64,000 nt of DNA from Patagioenas fasciata (GCF_037038585.1 NC_092560.1:58831049-58895048); one strand, 5' to 3'; positions 13,501 to 26,759 are shown, counted from the stretch's first letter. The notes: generated by a model not told the origin, from the sequence alone. Numbers and translations are program-made.

Positions 13501-15875
13501 AGGAGCATGGACATAGGCTTTTGTAAAGCTTTGTGTAGAAGAGAAGGTAAAATCCTCCTGGGTACGTTGCTGCCATGTTTGGGTCAATACGTTCTGGTGA
13601 TTTCTGGTGGATGAAGTTCTGAGTGAGCACAGATTTGGGCACAGAATGATGTGAAGAGACATGCAACACAGAACAGCCAAGTGCCAGCTGCTCCATCCAC
13701 TTTTGTAAGGCAGGCCTGTGTACATAAGCAGATCTGTGTGTAACCATGGCATTAACATATATAGAACAGATGATATGATTTTGGCTGTCTGGTCTAATTC
13801 CTTGCCAAGTTTCCAGTAGTTTAATCATGACCTAATTTGAAATAATTAAATCAGTTATGGGGTTGTTGTTGTTTTGGTTGGGTTTTTTTGTTGTTGATTG
13901 TGGGGGACTACGGTGGGTCCGTGGATTCCCTGACAGTTGTTTGTTTGTTTTTGGTTTGTTTTTGGGTTTTTTTAGAACTGCTTTTTCATCTCTAGGGTTA
14001 TGAATACCATCACTGCAATCATAGCCAGAATTATTTTTGTAGTAAGCTATAGTTTTAAGTAATCAAATTTACAAAATCCTCGGTAAACAAAAATCACAAA
14101 AGCAGGTTACTAACTGGTGATCCTGAACTCTATTCCAACAGTTGTGGTATAAGGTGATGTGGAAATCATGAGTCTAAACTTGTGAGCTTTTATAAAGTTG
14201 GCATGTAAACTTTCAACCCAGATGTGTATGTAGAATTAATTTTTAAAAATCCATGTTACATCTTCCATCAGATTCCTGGCTGAGGAAGCTTCTTGACCTA
14301 AAAGTGTTGAAAATCTAGATCTGATTTTCTAGCGCAATCATTTATTATCTTAAAACAATACACTAAATGCAGGCAATATGAGGGGAAAATGTAGGTTGAG
14401 TGGAAATGTAGGGACATATGCTTTATATTTGGTTTGTTAGAAAACATTAGGTTCTTGACTTCTGCTCTATTCAAAAAATAAAGGAATTGCACACATGATG
14501 GAAATTTACAATCCAGACCTTACTCCCTGTACAAATTCCGTGTGAGTTTTAGCACAAATAATAGATACAAGAATTGGACTACTGACTCTTCTAAAGTCGA
14601 TTGCTTCAAATATCTTCAAATCTAAACAACAATGACATAAATCTTTCAAATCAATGGACATGTGCAGACATACAAGATCAGAGGCTTTCATTTTAAACTA
14701 AAGGAACTCTCTGGCTTCAGCTAGTGAGAGCCTGGGTTTTGTTCATATGTTTTTTCTCATATTCTTAAAATTGTATTTGTATTCAGTTTCATTTGAATAT
14801 GTTTTTAATTTGTCCAAACAGCAGATGGCTATCATAAAGAGTCTGTATTTAACTTGGCACTTTCCATTCCACATTCCTTTACTATTCATAGCACAGCAGT
14901 CATACTCCTCTCCAGTACACATAAAAGGAGACAGTTTGACTTGCAGCTGCAGAGCTCCTCAAATGTTTGAGTATTTACAAACTCACAGCATTATTTTTTT
15001 TAACGTTGAGAAGAACAGATACTAGTTATAGTGGGTGGATATTTTTTCATCTCTGCCACTCTCATGAAATGTGAGATGTTACAGGAATTAAACCGATGTC
15101 TGTAGTAATGAACCCCTGCACTTAAAATTAGATTAATGTAGAGACCGCATTCATATGGGGAGAGTGGGAATATACATAGACAGAAAAATTTGCTCTTCGA
15201 GACATAGTTGCGGGATCTCAGCCTAAACTGTCAAGCAACATGAAGAAAAAAAAATTTCTGATCGAACAACAAGATTAGCTAAGCCACGTAGGAATAAAGG
15301 CATCTGTGCCAGAGTAATGCCGCTGTATTACCAGGGCTTCACAAGGAAGAATTTGATTCTTGTGAGTACTTGTGAGCAATACATTTTTTCTTCAGTTGCT
15401 AATAGATAGCAAAATATGTTAAACAAAACCAATGTTTTAAATGTCTTTGATTGTTTTCTTTAAAATTAATTTGCCTTTGATGGAAAACATAATTTCTATT
15501 TACTCTGTTTTCAAGCAAATACAGTCAGTGATTATTATTTGCTCCTATAATTTCAAAGATGCAGCACAATTCTAAAAAGTAGTTTCTCAAGGGATTTTTG
15601 TATACAAGCTCAAGCTGTGGAAATAGTGTTTTTTAGTGTTTTTGTTTACTTGCTTTTTGTTTGGGTTTTTTATAGTATACTTCAGTTTGGAGGCTTTACC
15701 AGAGCCTAGGGAAGAAGAATTAAATTTTAAAAATTTGAAAACAGATTTTTGGTACATAATCTAAATTTCCATAAGACTCACAACCTGTTTATTACTTTTT
15801 TAATCATTAAGACTATGTATGTCAAATGCTTATCCCTTAGAAATACAACTCCTCCTACTGAACTCATAAATATGC
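7563..15875. other. Intergenic, distal SNX18-HSPB3 interval
   Basis: This is AT-rich single-copy-looking DNA without a recognisable gene. It contains T-runs near 7870-7886, a short (TA)n at about 11699-11713, a T/G-rich low-complexity stretch at about 13861-13975, and a weaker CTCF-like site (12 of 14) on the minus strand at 12379-12392. The longest open frame, 13406-13828 minus, has no domain or family that I recognise and is probably chance. Confidence 0.6.
7995..8058 (+). repeat. Short local tandem duplication, 38 bp unit
   Basis: GGCTGTTACT followed by a TTTAGT-rich tail occurs at 7995 and again at 8033. The two copies differ by small changes (CAGTCATTTAGT against CCGTCCATTTAGT). It looks like a simple replication-slippage duplication. 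Confidence 0.6.
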
Positions 15876-15881
15876 TTTATT
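15876..15881 (-). terminator. HSPB3: Putative HSPB3 polyadenylation signal
   Basis: TTTATT on the plus strand is AATAAA on the minus strand, about 290 bases past the HSPB3 stop. I saw no closer AATAAA in the right orientation. A second AATAAA lies at 15788-15793. Which one is used cannot be told from sequence. Confidence 0.5.
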
Positions 15882-16170
15882 CTCAATATGTTATCAAACA
15901 GATTATTTTTTTCTCTTGCTGTGACTAGCCTAAATTTTCTACTGCTCAAAAACCATGGCTTTCCAACACATATGTAGCCAGAGGCAAGCAGTCTAACGTT
16001 TCACATCAAACAATAAGCTCAGCATACTGAAAAATATACACAAAGATTTTCAGTTACTGCAATGTATAAATATAGCCACATGCTTACTACACTCTACAGC
16101 ATTGCTTGAATGATATTATTTTTTCATATTAAGGATAATTTCATCTCACCAATAAACTATGGACAAAGTT
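15882..16170 (-). other. HSPB3: Putative HSPB3 3' UTR
   Basis: AT-rich sequence between the HSPB3 stop codon and the first downstream AATAAA on the same strand. No coding frame or repeat is seen. The extent is inferred from the polyadenylation signal only. Confidence 0.5.
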
Positions 16171-16614
16171 CTAATTCTTTCCCACCGAGTTCTTCATTTC
16201 AACAACCAAAATGCCATCATGGCAGAAAAGCGCAGACAAGTCTTTGTTCTCCACTCCATTAGGTAATTTGTATTGTCTGGTGAAGCTTCTGGATACAAAA
16301 CCATGTTCATCCATCCTGGGTCCATGCTGAGCTTTGATCAGGAGCCAGCCTTCGAAAGTCTGAATAATGATATCTTCAGGGCGGAACTGCACAACATCCA
16401 GCAAGACCTGAAAGTGTGTGTTTTCATCCTTCTCATCACTCTTCCCGGCCCCAGCTGTGCTTTCTGTGATTCTGCTTCTCAGTGCAGAGATAGAAGGGCC
16501 TGGCAAAGCATATAGAGAGTGGTCCAGTTTGCATGCTTCCAGCTCTTGGACGGCAAAGTGCTCTTGATAGCGTACAGGAGTTTCCACCCAGTGTCTTAGA
16601 ACAGCTTCTGCCAT
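16171..16614 (-). CDS. HSPB3: Heat shock protein beta-3 (small heat-shock protein)
   Basis: HSPB3 is a small heat-shock protein of the alpha-crystallin family, expressed mainly in muscle, that forms hetero-oligomers with HSPB2. The product is 147 residues in one exon, close to the 150 of human HSPB3. The N-terminal arm (1-65) includes VRYQE at 14-18 and LYALPGP at 34-40. The alpha-crystallin domain spans about 66-141, with LLDVVQF at 71-77, [19 protein letters not shown] at 80-98 and [11 protein letters not shown] at 108-118. Arg7 and the domain Arg113 (Arg116 in human numbering), both sites of human disease changes as I recall, are present. The C-terminal tail is short and lacks the usual IXI/V motif, as in other HSPB3 proteins. 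ATG 16612-16614 is the first in-frame ATG. The frame is open 49 codons further upstream only from a TTG, with TAA just beyond. It has the same orientation as SNX18. Confidence 0.97.
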   Translation of the reverse strand: MAEAVLRHWVETPVRYQEHFAVQELEACKLDHSLYALPGPSISALRSRITESTAGAGKSDEKDENTHFQVLLDVVQFRPEDIIIQTFEGWLLIKAQHGPRMDEHGFVSRSFTRQYKLPNGVENKDLSALFCHDGILVVEMKNSVGKN

Positions 16615-16810
16615 TGCTGAGGCAGAAAGATGAGTCGCTGCTCCTGTGTCGCCTTGGGGGAGCTGCAAAGTGAAAGCAAACTCTTCCCAGGCGTATGCCT
16701 TACCCGCAGACTGGTTTATTGGTTGATGTCGCTTTTCACTTTTAGCACAGCCAGAGCTCAATATTTAATAGGGTGCACTGTGCTCCACTGCCTGGAGACT
16801 TGTTTCATCT
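16615..16810 (-). other. HSPB3: Putative HSPB3 5' UTR
   Basis: This spans from the start codon to about 30 bases downstream of the TATA-like element. No ATG in any frame lies between the HSPB3 ATG and the one at 16806-16808, right at the predicted start of transcription, so the HSPB3 ATG is probably the first used. The 49 codons directly upstream are open in frame but have no ATG. The start site is inferred from TATA spacing. Confidence 0.5.
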
Positions 16811-16828
16811 TTTATCCACTGACAATAG

Positions 16829-16846
16829 AGCACTATTTATAGTGCT
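16829..16846 (-). promoter_or_regulatory. HSPB3: TATA/MEF2-like palindrome of HSPB3
   Basis: On the minus strand the site reads AGCACTATAAATAGTGCT. The inner CTATAAATAG (16833-16842) fits both a TATA box (TATAAATA) and the MEF2 consensus YTAWWWWTAR. The outer seven bases on each side form perfect inverted arms around a four-base centre. It lies about 220 bases upstream of the HSPB3 ATG, right for a TATA promoter with a 190-base leader. A TATA/MEF2 composite would suit a muscle-expressed gene, but binding is inferred. Confidence 0.6.
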
Positions 16847-17393
16847 TGGGCCTTGAGTGGCTTCAACACATGCACAGCTTTCATGCATAAGTAGTAAAAA
16901 CAAAATTATAACACATGTCTGATTATCACAATATTGTGGTATTTATCATTATCAATAGCAGGCAGACAAATAATGTGAAAGATTCTTGATTTAAATGGAA
17001 GTTCAAAGATACTGTTTTTTCAAGGGATACATGGCAATAGATACAAACTCTATATTTCTTCTGACTGAGATGCAAAGTTACTGAGGGAAAGAATTTAGTT
17101 AGACTGAAGTAGGAATGAAGCAGATTTCAGGTTAGGTAAACTACAAAAATATCCAGTGCATTGAAAATCATTGCAGAAATTCTGCATAGGTAAAATATGG
17201 ACAAGGTTAACCGTCTTATTGGCAGGAGGAGGTAACGGAACAATAACCATCCCTATCCAAAGAGGGGATGCCTGAAAGGCTGACTCTGCAGTCTTGGTGA
17301 CCTACAAACACAGCGGAGCCTTCTCCAGCGTGTCAGGGAGTCAGGCTCAAGAGTGTAGGGAAAATCACAGTGAAAGCTACTATTTCACAGCTT

Positions 17394-17407
17394 CCAGGAG
17401 AGGGCAG
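17394..17407 (+). promoter_or_regulatory. CTCF-like motif upstream of HSPB3
   Basis: The site reads CCAGGAGAGGGCAG, agreeing with the CTCF core at 13 of 14 positions (G instead of C/T at the fifth). It lies 550 bases upstream of the HSPB3 TATA-like element and in the same orientation as the site at 7549. Motif evidence only. Confidence 0.4.
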
Positions 17408-19655
17408 AGTTATTTGTCTCCAGCAAAATAATAAAGAAAACTCCAAATCCTTAATGCTATCACGTTGTCTCAGTAGCCTTCATCTTCTGTGGCTTAACAG
17501 CTTTAATCTATGATCTCATCTACCACATGGATCTGGGGAGCAGGACTGATAACCTCAAAAGCTCTCTGTGCTGTAATCATCTTGCTACTCTGTGATCGCA
17601 GGGCAAATAATGCCTACAAGTTCTAATAGCTTGGTTAATGAGACCTGAGAGGAAATTGCAGTGAAAAGGGAAAGTATGTTGAGATTTTAATGTGTTTGCT
17701 AGAAAATCCCTCTAGTTGGGCTTGGTAATGTAAAGCAGAATGCACTATGGCAACTGATGGTGAAAACTGCTTATTTTCCTCAGTTGCACTAATGCTAAAA
17801 ATAATCAAATGAGATACTTTTATTCCTTCTTGTTTGGCTGTTGTTGTTCAGAGATCTTTATCTCTCTCTTGTTCTTATATCCTTCCTTGCCATGAAAATG
17901 GATTGTTACTAATACGGGATGGTTGCTAGTGGACTCACAAAAAATGAGGCATTTAAATTTTGATAGCTATCAGAAATGAGCTTCTGTATTGAGTCGATAG
18001 TAGAGCAGGATTAGCAGACACATCTATAATTAAAGTTCTAAGGTTGCTATTTTATGTTAGATTCATGAAGGCTGCATTGCAAGGTAAGGACATTTTTGAA
18101 GGCAGACCAAAGGTTCAGGATAACTCACACTAATGGCCAACCATTTAACTGACTACTGTGGGAAAGGACAGTTATGGTACTTTATTTAACTATTAGTTCT
18201 TGTCCTGTCAAACTGTCCTTCAGAAATAATTTAAAGATGCAATTCTGAATGTATGGCTTACTAAAATAGTGATAAAAAAAACCTGGAGCATTGCCCGTTA
18301 TCTGTTCAGCAGCTGTTTTCTGTTTTGCTAGCCAATGATTCACTCGATGAGGAAACTTTAACCCTGAAGTGAAGCCATATGCCTGGTTGGTTGTGATTTG
18401 CTTTTAGGAATTGCTGAAAGTTATTGCTGTCCCTACTGAATTCTGTGATGATAGCCTGACTTATTTTACTCCAATTTTGCACTTCATTAATAAAGGTACT
18501 GTGCAGGAATACCGCATTCTTTTATTTTTTATTTTTTATTTTAATGATTCCCATCTTCTCTGGAAAAAGGTAAACTTGCCTATACTTACACTCTAAATGA
18601 AAACAGAAACCACCACCTCTGTGCAGCTTGCGGTGGGACAGCTATATCCATTCCCAGAAACAGTTGTGTTAGTATTTCAAATGTCTGTGTTAAATATACT
18701 TGGAACTGTCTGCCTGGCCTAATTAGCATGAAGGATGCTTTGAATACCCTTTAAATTCATGTCATATGCATAACTCTACAGGAGTTTACAGGATCCCTTT
18801 CTACTCTGTAGGATTAGGAATTGGAAAGATTTTGGTAATGAAGCCTCTTCCTGCTCTCCTATTCTGCTCTCTCCTCAGTCCCAGTCCCTTTTTTATCTCT
18901 CTTTGCCACCTAAGGAATCAGAAATTATGACCGTCTTTCTTATCTCTTTGTTGATAACATGGAGAATATGTAAACTGGAAAAATAAAACACCCTTGAAAC
19001 ACAAGCATCCTGGCAATTTAGAGTATATTTTCAGGCTTTGAAATTTAAATATGAATGTGGTGCTGAAATACAGAGGAACTTTTGATGCTGCTATGGCTAT
19101 ACTCTTCAAATATCTATAGCTTGCTTCAGGTGAGCAATGCATTCTAAAAACCATTGATTAAGAGGTAATTTTAAACCTTCAGAGCAGATCCAGCAGGAGC
19201 AGGATAGATGTCCTTGACTGTCAGCTCAGTGTCTCAGGTTTTTGTTCCCTGTTTTTCTGTCTGTGTGAAGGCCTCGTCCCGTATTGCACCACAGGTGGGA
19301 AACCACCCACTAGCGTGGGAAGCATTGCAAGGATGTTCTTTGCACAGCTGAGGTGAGGCCATTAGTTATTGTGGCCTTGCACTTGTCAGTCCTTGCTCTC
19401 TTTCTCCCATTGCAGATATTTACGGTCTCAATATCTTTTGTGGGTTTTTAAAGGAAATAAATGGGATCCATTGGCAGCTTGCAGCAATTGGCTGGGAGAA
19501 ACACGGTGCCAGTGTAAACGTATCCAGGATGAACGTGTCACACCGACATCTTGTGGTGAGATGGGAAAACATCCCCGAAAAATCACAAGCTGCCTTCTGC
19601 ATGCCGAAGCCAGATATAATGATCAGTCTTTGAGATACTTGCATGGAAAGACAAA

Positions 19656-19717
19656 TCACAGAATCACAGAATGTTAGGGATTGGAAGGGACCTCGAAAGA
19701 TCATCTAGTCCAATCAA
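19656..19717 (-). mobile_element. CR1 LINE, 3' end stub
   Basis: The plus strand begins with TCACAGAATCACAGAATG, the reverse complement of the CR1 terminal ATTCTGTG repeat. It continues through GGATTGGAAGGGACCTCGAA and AGATCATCTAGTCCAATC, the typical avian CR1 3' end, then stops. The insertion is therefore in minus orientation and extremely 5'-truncated (about 60 bases). It shares the same terminal sequence with the long CR1 at 51558. Confidence 0.9.
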
Positions 19718-22700
19718 AGCAAGAAGACTGCATAATTTTAACGTCCAACAGGCTATTTTCAAGCCAATATAACCTTTCTCAGTATTTTGGCGCGAGGAAG
19801 AAATAAATACTTCAATCACATTGAACTCATGGAAAATGTAGAAAGTAGCCATCCTGGTAAAGCTGTATTGTAAACTGAAATAAAAGTAAGGTGCACAAAC
19901 TCTTGAAAATAACACATTTTTCATGTACATCTTAAAGAAATACAGGTGCGTCCTGTTTGACACAACTTTAAATTAATAGCTTGCCTTGTTGCAATTGTCT
20001 GCATGCTTGATTCCACAAAGAGAAGTATGTACTCCAACTGCCACTGAAATCTGGTAACTGCTGAAAGGCATAAAGAAAGCAAAAACGCTGGCAGGATGAA
20101 GCAAATAACTCTTCTAGCAGAAGCTAACAGGCTAAATTCAAATGAGGCCCATATAATTATCCACATGAATTTAGGCAGAGCACTGCCACTACTTTTACCA
20201 GGGTATCCAAGGATGCCAGTCATGATCTACGTCTCATGTCATTCTAAAGAGATGCTGTTATTTCAGACTTCACCATACATACGAAACATAAGGAAGAGTA
20301 GGACAGGGTTGATTTTCATGGTACTGGCTCTGTTATACCCAATTTGGGAGCTTAAGCTTTGTGGTGCTACCGAAGAGCTAGACAGTAAAATAAAATGCAT
20401 GTGAGAATGGAATGTCGTGTGACGCTTACAGAAACTGGATGGTAAAAGGCTATTTTCCACATGGTATTTAACGTATTTTGTTAGACTGAGAAAATTATTG
20501 TGTCCAACTCATGTCATTTTGAGTCCATTACTTCTTAGAGCTATGAGTTGTTCTTTTAACTGGATTGTTAGATCTGGATACACGTAAGCTCTGAAGGAAT
20601 CAAAAATGTAATCATATCTATTGCAAGTGTCTAATCAGCAGATATCAGGTATTCTGTCTTCAAGAAATATTTAGTGATTTTTTTTTTTTTTAATTACTGT
20701 TTCATTCCAATCACATGGTATTCATATTAGTCAGTGAATCACAACCTAACTCTTCCTGCAGAAAAAATACATGCTGTGCAATAAAAATACTTGCAACTTG
20801 TAAAGGCTGTGTTGTTACACAGCCAACTTAACTGAAGGAAGGCTTCAGCCTGTGGGTCATGTCCTTCAAAACCTGGAAAAGGCTGGATTTGCCCAACCTC
20901 CTGGAAAATCTCTCCAGGGCACTGATACTCACTTGTAACCATGAACTCAATCTCCTAATTTTAGGGGCCTCTTAAGAAGTGGAAAACTAATCTCAGCTTT
21001 TGCACTAAGAATCAAATGTTTGCTCATTTGTTGGGAAGCTATGCAATTAATATATGTAAGCACAGAAAGGACTATAATTTTGACACATTACTTCCACTAT
21101 TACAAGACTTTTTTTGACATGTTGAGATGATAGAGGGGCAGATGAAGGATGGGGGATGAAAGGACCAGAGCAGCTGCTGTTTTTAAAGAACAGTGAAGGA
21201 ATAAAAATGCAAATTGTATAATAATGATTTTAAAACTTCAAGTTACTCTAAAAATTACTTTAAAGTGATGTCATGGAACTCTTAACAATTTGCTTTGTTA
21301 TTCATATGCCTTGTTTTCCAAACATTTTAATGTCTGTTATAGCCAAATGCATCTGTGCCTCACATTTTCTTGAGAAACTCCTATAGAAAGTAAACTATAG
21401 TATTTTATTTAGAGTGATAATAATCTGTTAAATTCTTGCAGGTAGAACAGTAGAGAGGAAATGAACCATTAGAAGAGAATAATGCGCCTAAGGGCTTGGA
21501 AGCTCTGTTTTGCCACTGAAAGGCAGGATCTAATGCACTCTTGCTGTAGACACATTCTTATTTTTTGCCTGTTAAAAATTAACTAGTGTTCCAAGAAGAA
21601 TTCCAGTTTTCAGATTTCCTCCTCCTCTGCCTTACTGGAGACTTGACTTGATACTTGGTAGGAATAACTCAAGGCAGTTGAATACAAGAAGGCTGGTATA
21701 TTTATTTTGGATCTGTTTAAACTTCATAGCAAATATTCACTTGTTTATTTAGGATGTGAAACATCTGTTCCATGGACCAGATCTTCAGGTTTGCATGTTC
21801 TGATGTTCACTACTTCAGTAAAAATAATAGAGGTACCAGAAATCTCACATGTGAAGTTCTGGGAGTAGGAATATTTCTGCTGCTTAAAATCAGGTGCTCC
21901 CTAAGGCTTCTAGGAGTAAGGGCTGGAAAATCTAGGACCTAAATTGCACATAAAACATACTAACTTGTAATTAGCGGAATCCCCACCATGATCTCATTTT
22001 GTTTAGTTTTTCCCAAGAACAAGGTTAAGACTGAAGTTAAATAGCTAGAATGAACTGAAGGCTTATGGTGTACTGATGCTTTGGATATGTTTGTCAAAAT
22101 AATTACTTGCCAGAAAATAGTTGAACACACTAAATGAATTAAAATTTTTACTAAGTTGAAGTGTTGGAAGGAACTAAAGGTATAACTAAATGCTATCACC
22201 AAAATACTGCATTATTACATGAATGTTAGCATGAAAACATTATAGAATATACAGTTCTGTGTACTTAGGAAATTTTAGAGCTGAGGGCAATACTTTCTGA
22301 GTATTTGCTAGCAATAAGGTATCAGCTGAATGGCCCGTGATATGAAGGTGGCTTGTGGCTTTAGCAAAACTCCGCGACTTCAGCACTGGATGGTAAATGA
22401 AACCACTGATTAAAGGCAGCCTGCATTGCTGCAGCCTGCATCCTTTGTGCCTATGTCTTGTAGGCACACCTGGAATCAGTGAGATTATTCTTTAACATCA
22501 AGAATCCCTAAAAATTTCTCTGAATAACATAAAAGTCATACACAACCATGCGTCACGAAGGTGGGTTAGTTCCACAGAGCCAAGCAGAGAATCCCTGATC
22601 ACTCAGCCCTAAACTCACTGAGGCTGAGAGTCAACATGTTGGTCTGGAAAGTGGCCAGCTACTGATTCCAGGGTAGAAGAATCTCATCCAGAAAGTCCTT

Positions 22701-25700
22701 AAAGAGCAACCACTGTGCTTTGCAAAGGATTTACAGGAAGAGTTTGCTATGGTTAGTGAACAACTCCTTTCTGGATTACATAAATGTGCTGTTCGATGTC
22801 AATGTGCCTTGGTAACTAACTTCTATGATGAGTATCTTTAACTGACGAGGAGCAGCTGGAGACTGGGTGGGTCGGTAATGAGAGTGGAAGGCTTGTCACA
22901 AAATCTTAAGTTTAGGGTGACTAATAGGAGTTTGATACAGTCACCATATGCTGACTTAGTGGATAATGTGAAATTCGTTGGTAGCCATGTCTCCATTCTG
23001 TGGGCCACCTATTTTTGTCACAAAGCCAGCCTCTCCCTCGGGTTTCCAGTCTAAGAAGCAAAGCAAGTAACTTATTGGCAAAAAAACTGCCTCCCCTTGC
23101 CTGTCCACATGAAGAAAGTCAAACAAAATCTGGCTCCAATGTCATAATTGTTGTTTCCTTCGGTGTTGGATTTAGAACAATATTCTCATATTGTCCTAAT
23201 TTTCTGACTTTTGGGATGCCGGAAAGACTGGAGACGTAAAACCTAATGTTAGAAATCCTTTTGTGTAGCTAGAGTTTTCAGTTAAATCTGAGGATCAAAT
23301 GCTGATATATAAACCACATAATCCTTTTATCTTCATTTGAGTTACACATAGTGTATATCAGTGCAGAATTTACATGCTTAAACTTAACATTATCATCCAC
23401 GCTTGTTCTGAAATTACATGGTCTTTCATAGTACAGGTTCAGCTCAGAAGACACCATTTAGCCTGGCTTTTCTTTAAGATCACAGATAAAGTTTACTGTG
23501 AATCTTAATTTACAAGACTTGGACAGTTACAATATTCCACAGACATAAGTAGCGGGTGCTTTAATGAAATGTTATGCCTGAAACTTAAAACTGATTTCTA
23601 CTCTCTCTTATTTAAGCTTCTGCTCATACATGTTAATAATTGCAAAATCTGAAAACATATTTTCTGGCCTGCTTTGTGCACTTGCCTATATTCAAAGATT
23701 CCATGCCACATAGGCTGGGAAAGAACAATGGGAGACTTGCTTTTCTTCTTAAAAAACAATTGTATCATATAACACTGATGGAATCTCCTTCAGTCTTTAC
23801 ACTCTAAGCAATGATCTCTGTACATGTAAATGTTTATAACGTATGACCACATACCTGGTTAGTAGGTAAGGTAGCACTTTCCATTACTACAATGCTTTGC
23901 TCCCAATAAATGTTTATCAATACAGCTATTTTTATAATAATATAGAGTGGAATTGCTGTCTAAAATCTCTTGCTTGTATGTTGTTTTACTGAAGGTCAGA
24001 CAATCCTTAATTAAACTTTACTGTGCTAATGTTTATGTTTAGATAGCATGTTGTGCAAGAAATAAAATATTTGTAGAGAGACCATGAGAGAGCAATAATG
24101 TTTATAAGGGTAGATTTAACTGCCATGTTATAGAAACTGCTCTAGAGTCACAGTTGAGCCTCTTTTCCCTGTGAATTTTTGCTTTACTGAGTAGGTAAAT
24201 TAGATCTGTGCAGTCTAATAGTATAGATCTGTATTGATATTTGTGATACTGGACTTTTAAGCAATTACCTGTTACTGGAAAGAAGTTTTAAAAAATAATT
24301 CAGATCTCTACTGGGCATTTTTAAGTGTGTTAGCTATTCCATATAGATTGTAGTGTTCTTTTGGGCCAGTCAAAGCTACTTACAGATGGCCAAAGAGTCT
24401 GGACTCTGTTATTTACAAAGTGCGGTGGGGCTTCTTTGTGCTAGGGATGAACAGAACCACAGGAAAATCTTTCAGAAGACTTAACCACAAGCAGAACCAC
24501 AACCCACAGGGCAGCCTTTGACATACAGTCAAAGGAGTTAGTGCTGTTGGCATTTTATATCAATTCAAAATATATTTGGTTACATGGAGAATGACTGATG
24601 GATGGATAAATAAGTTAGAAGAAAAGAATGAGAGTGAAAGACAAAATGGATAGAGATAATGTTCTAAAACAGAGGGAATTTGATTACTAGTGTACAAGCA
24701 AGCTCCCTCTCAGAAAAATATACTGAGTGACAGCAGCGGAAGGTAGCTGGATGTTGAATAACGAGTGATCTTCTGTCCAATTAGCCAGCTCCCTACTCGC
24801 ATTGCTATTCCCATAGCATTCAGTGGGGATACTGGAGACAGAAAGGCTGCAGGATTAAACCTCATTATAGCAATGATCTAGGAGAGAAAGAACCACCAGA
24901 CAGCTTCAGATGGACTCCATTCTACATCACTGTTATTCATTTTCTATCACTGCTGGAATTCTGCTGTGGAAACAAATAGCAAATAAAACAATAACAGGAT
25001 TAAGAACAATGACAGACTATTAAGTCACATACCAGTGGTTTACAGTCTGTGGCATATTTTCCACTGGTGCAATGTTAGATTTCTTTTCTTTCTTCCCCCC
25101 TCCCGCCCCGTCCCACCAATGGTTTTGTTTTTTATGTACAACATTTTAGCATTAAGCACACGACCCAGCTTGAGGAGGGGATGCTTTCTAGTTCCTGCCT
25201 GGGAAGTAAGGGTCCACTTTGATACAGTTTGTATGTTGGTTTTGGTTTAATTCTCCCACCTGAATCTGTCTAATTTGGAGAGAGGCCCCTTTTCTGCTCA
25301 GAAACAAGAGTTAGGACCTCAGTTGCCAAGCCATGCTTCATTCTTCCTGAGCGTAGGAAGCCATGGAGATCCATTAGTAATCAGTGAGCAAACAATACCA
25401 GTGAACTCTTCTGTGAGCCATAATTCTGAGAGGACAAGTGTGCACAGACTGCACAGTGATAGAGATTTGGGACCAACATAAAAACAGCTGATAATTCTGT
25501 AATCCTAGGTCTAGTCTAGCACCATAGAAAAGCAGTACCCTCTAAGGTTACTTACTTAAATAGTGCAAGAGGACTCTGCTATTTTGAGAGATCAAATTCA
25601 GTTTCCTGTTGTTCTTATTTTACTTGTTCCCAGAGTCAATGATGCATCCTGACTGTACTCTAAAAAGACACTGGACCATTCAGCAAGCTGGAAAAGTGTT

Positions 25701-26700
25701 TTTTAATTATTCTGCTGCTACAGTTCTGCATTCTTGTTTATGTAAAGACACAAAGTTGGTATTTCTTCTCAGTAGATGTTCAATTTCTTTAGTCTTTGAA
25801 ATCACTTTGCATACTCTGATAAAATTTTGAAGATTTGCTGTACTATAGCCACAATTGTTAGGTTTCTACTCCTCTCCTTGTTTTCCAGCATGATATGTAA
25901 TTCTCTGTGAGGATCTGGGATATGCAGAAAGATAGAATCACATTTGGGAAATAATTCAGATAGTAAAAAAGTTTCCTAAAATGAAGTTAGTTATGACCAT
26001 ACTGTGACTTCCATCTACTCCCTCTCCATGAGAATTACGAGTGAGGTATGTTCTTCTCACTGTCCCAGCAGAGATAAACCAGAACTTGACCATCTGCAGC
26101 AGGAACTATATCAGGAAAGGCAGGCAGGACCTGGTAGGATCTAGGTTAAAATGCCTCTGTTGGAAGGGTCTATTTGTGTCCAATTGAAATTATTGGGAAT
26201 TTTACCAATATCTGTTTGCATGAAGTAATATGTCTTAGAACTCTGCAAGCTAGATATCAAACAGTGAAAATGTAAAAACCATTACCTTTGCTCAAGGCTC
26301 TGAGACAGTGTATTAAATATGCATGCCAAACTGCTGAACAGGATGAAAATTAAGAATTAGTAATCAATACTAATCAATACTAATGAGGAAAACTTGCCAT
26401 GAAGACAAATGTCCTGTGCTTTTTTTTCTCCTCACAATATATATAGAAGTTTACTTGAAAGATCCTCCCAGTTTCTCGTTGTTTTAGTACCACTACCTAT
26501 GACTTTTCATGTGTTCAGAGTAATACTAATATTTAGCCATAATTACCTCAGTATTAACAGAGTTACATGTTGATGAATTAACAGACTCACCTTCCTTTTC
26601 TTCTTAAACCCTACACGTAGAAGCAAGTCATCAAATTTAATGTTAGTTAAACAGAAAGCTTATTATTTAGCCAGGATTACAAAAATGAGATATGACCCAA

Positions 26701-26759
<59 letters not shown>

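Larger units (their letters stand above)
16850..26700. other. Intergenic desert, HSPB3 side
   Basis: AT-rich DNA between HSPB3 and the microsatellite. Apart from the CR1 stub at 19656 and the CTCF-like site at 17394, no gene, RNA or repeat family was recognised. Open frames here are all shorter than about 105 codons and resemble nothing known. T-runs occur, for example near 20680. Regulatory elements for HSPB3 or ARL15 could be hidden here, but nothing in the raw sequence identifies them. Confidence 0.6.

Noticed and set aside
13406-13828. 140-codon minus-strand open frame
   Set aside because: No domain, signal peptide or family resemblance; an isolated frame in AT-rich intergenic DNA without promoter or splice support.
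13905-13940. GC-rich patch TCCGTGGATTCCCTGACAG resembling an avian retroviral U5 segment
   Set aside because: Only about 19 bases resemble U5. No other LTR signals surround it; the flanks are T/G low-complexity sequence.
16615-16761. HSPB3 with a 196-residue reading frame
   Set aside because: The extra 49 residues start at TTG, not ATG, and the HSPB3 family starts at the ATG 16612-16614.
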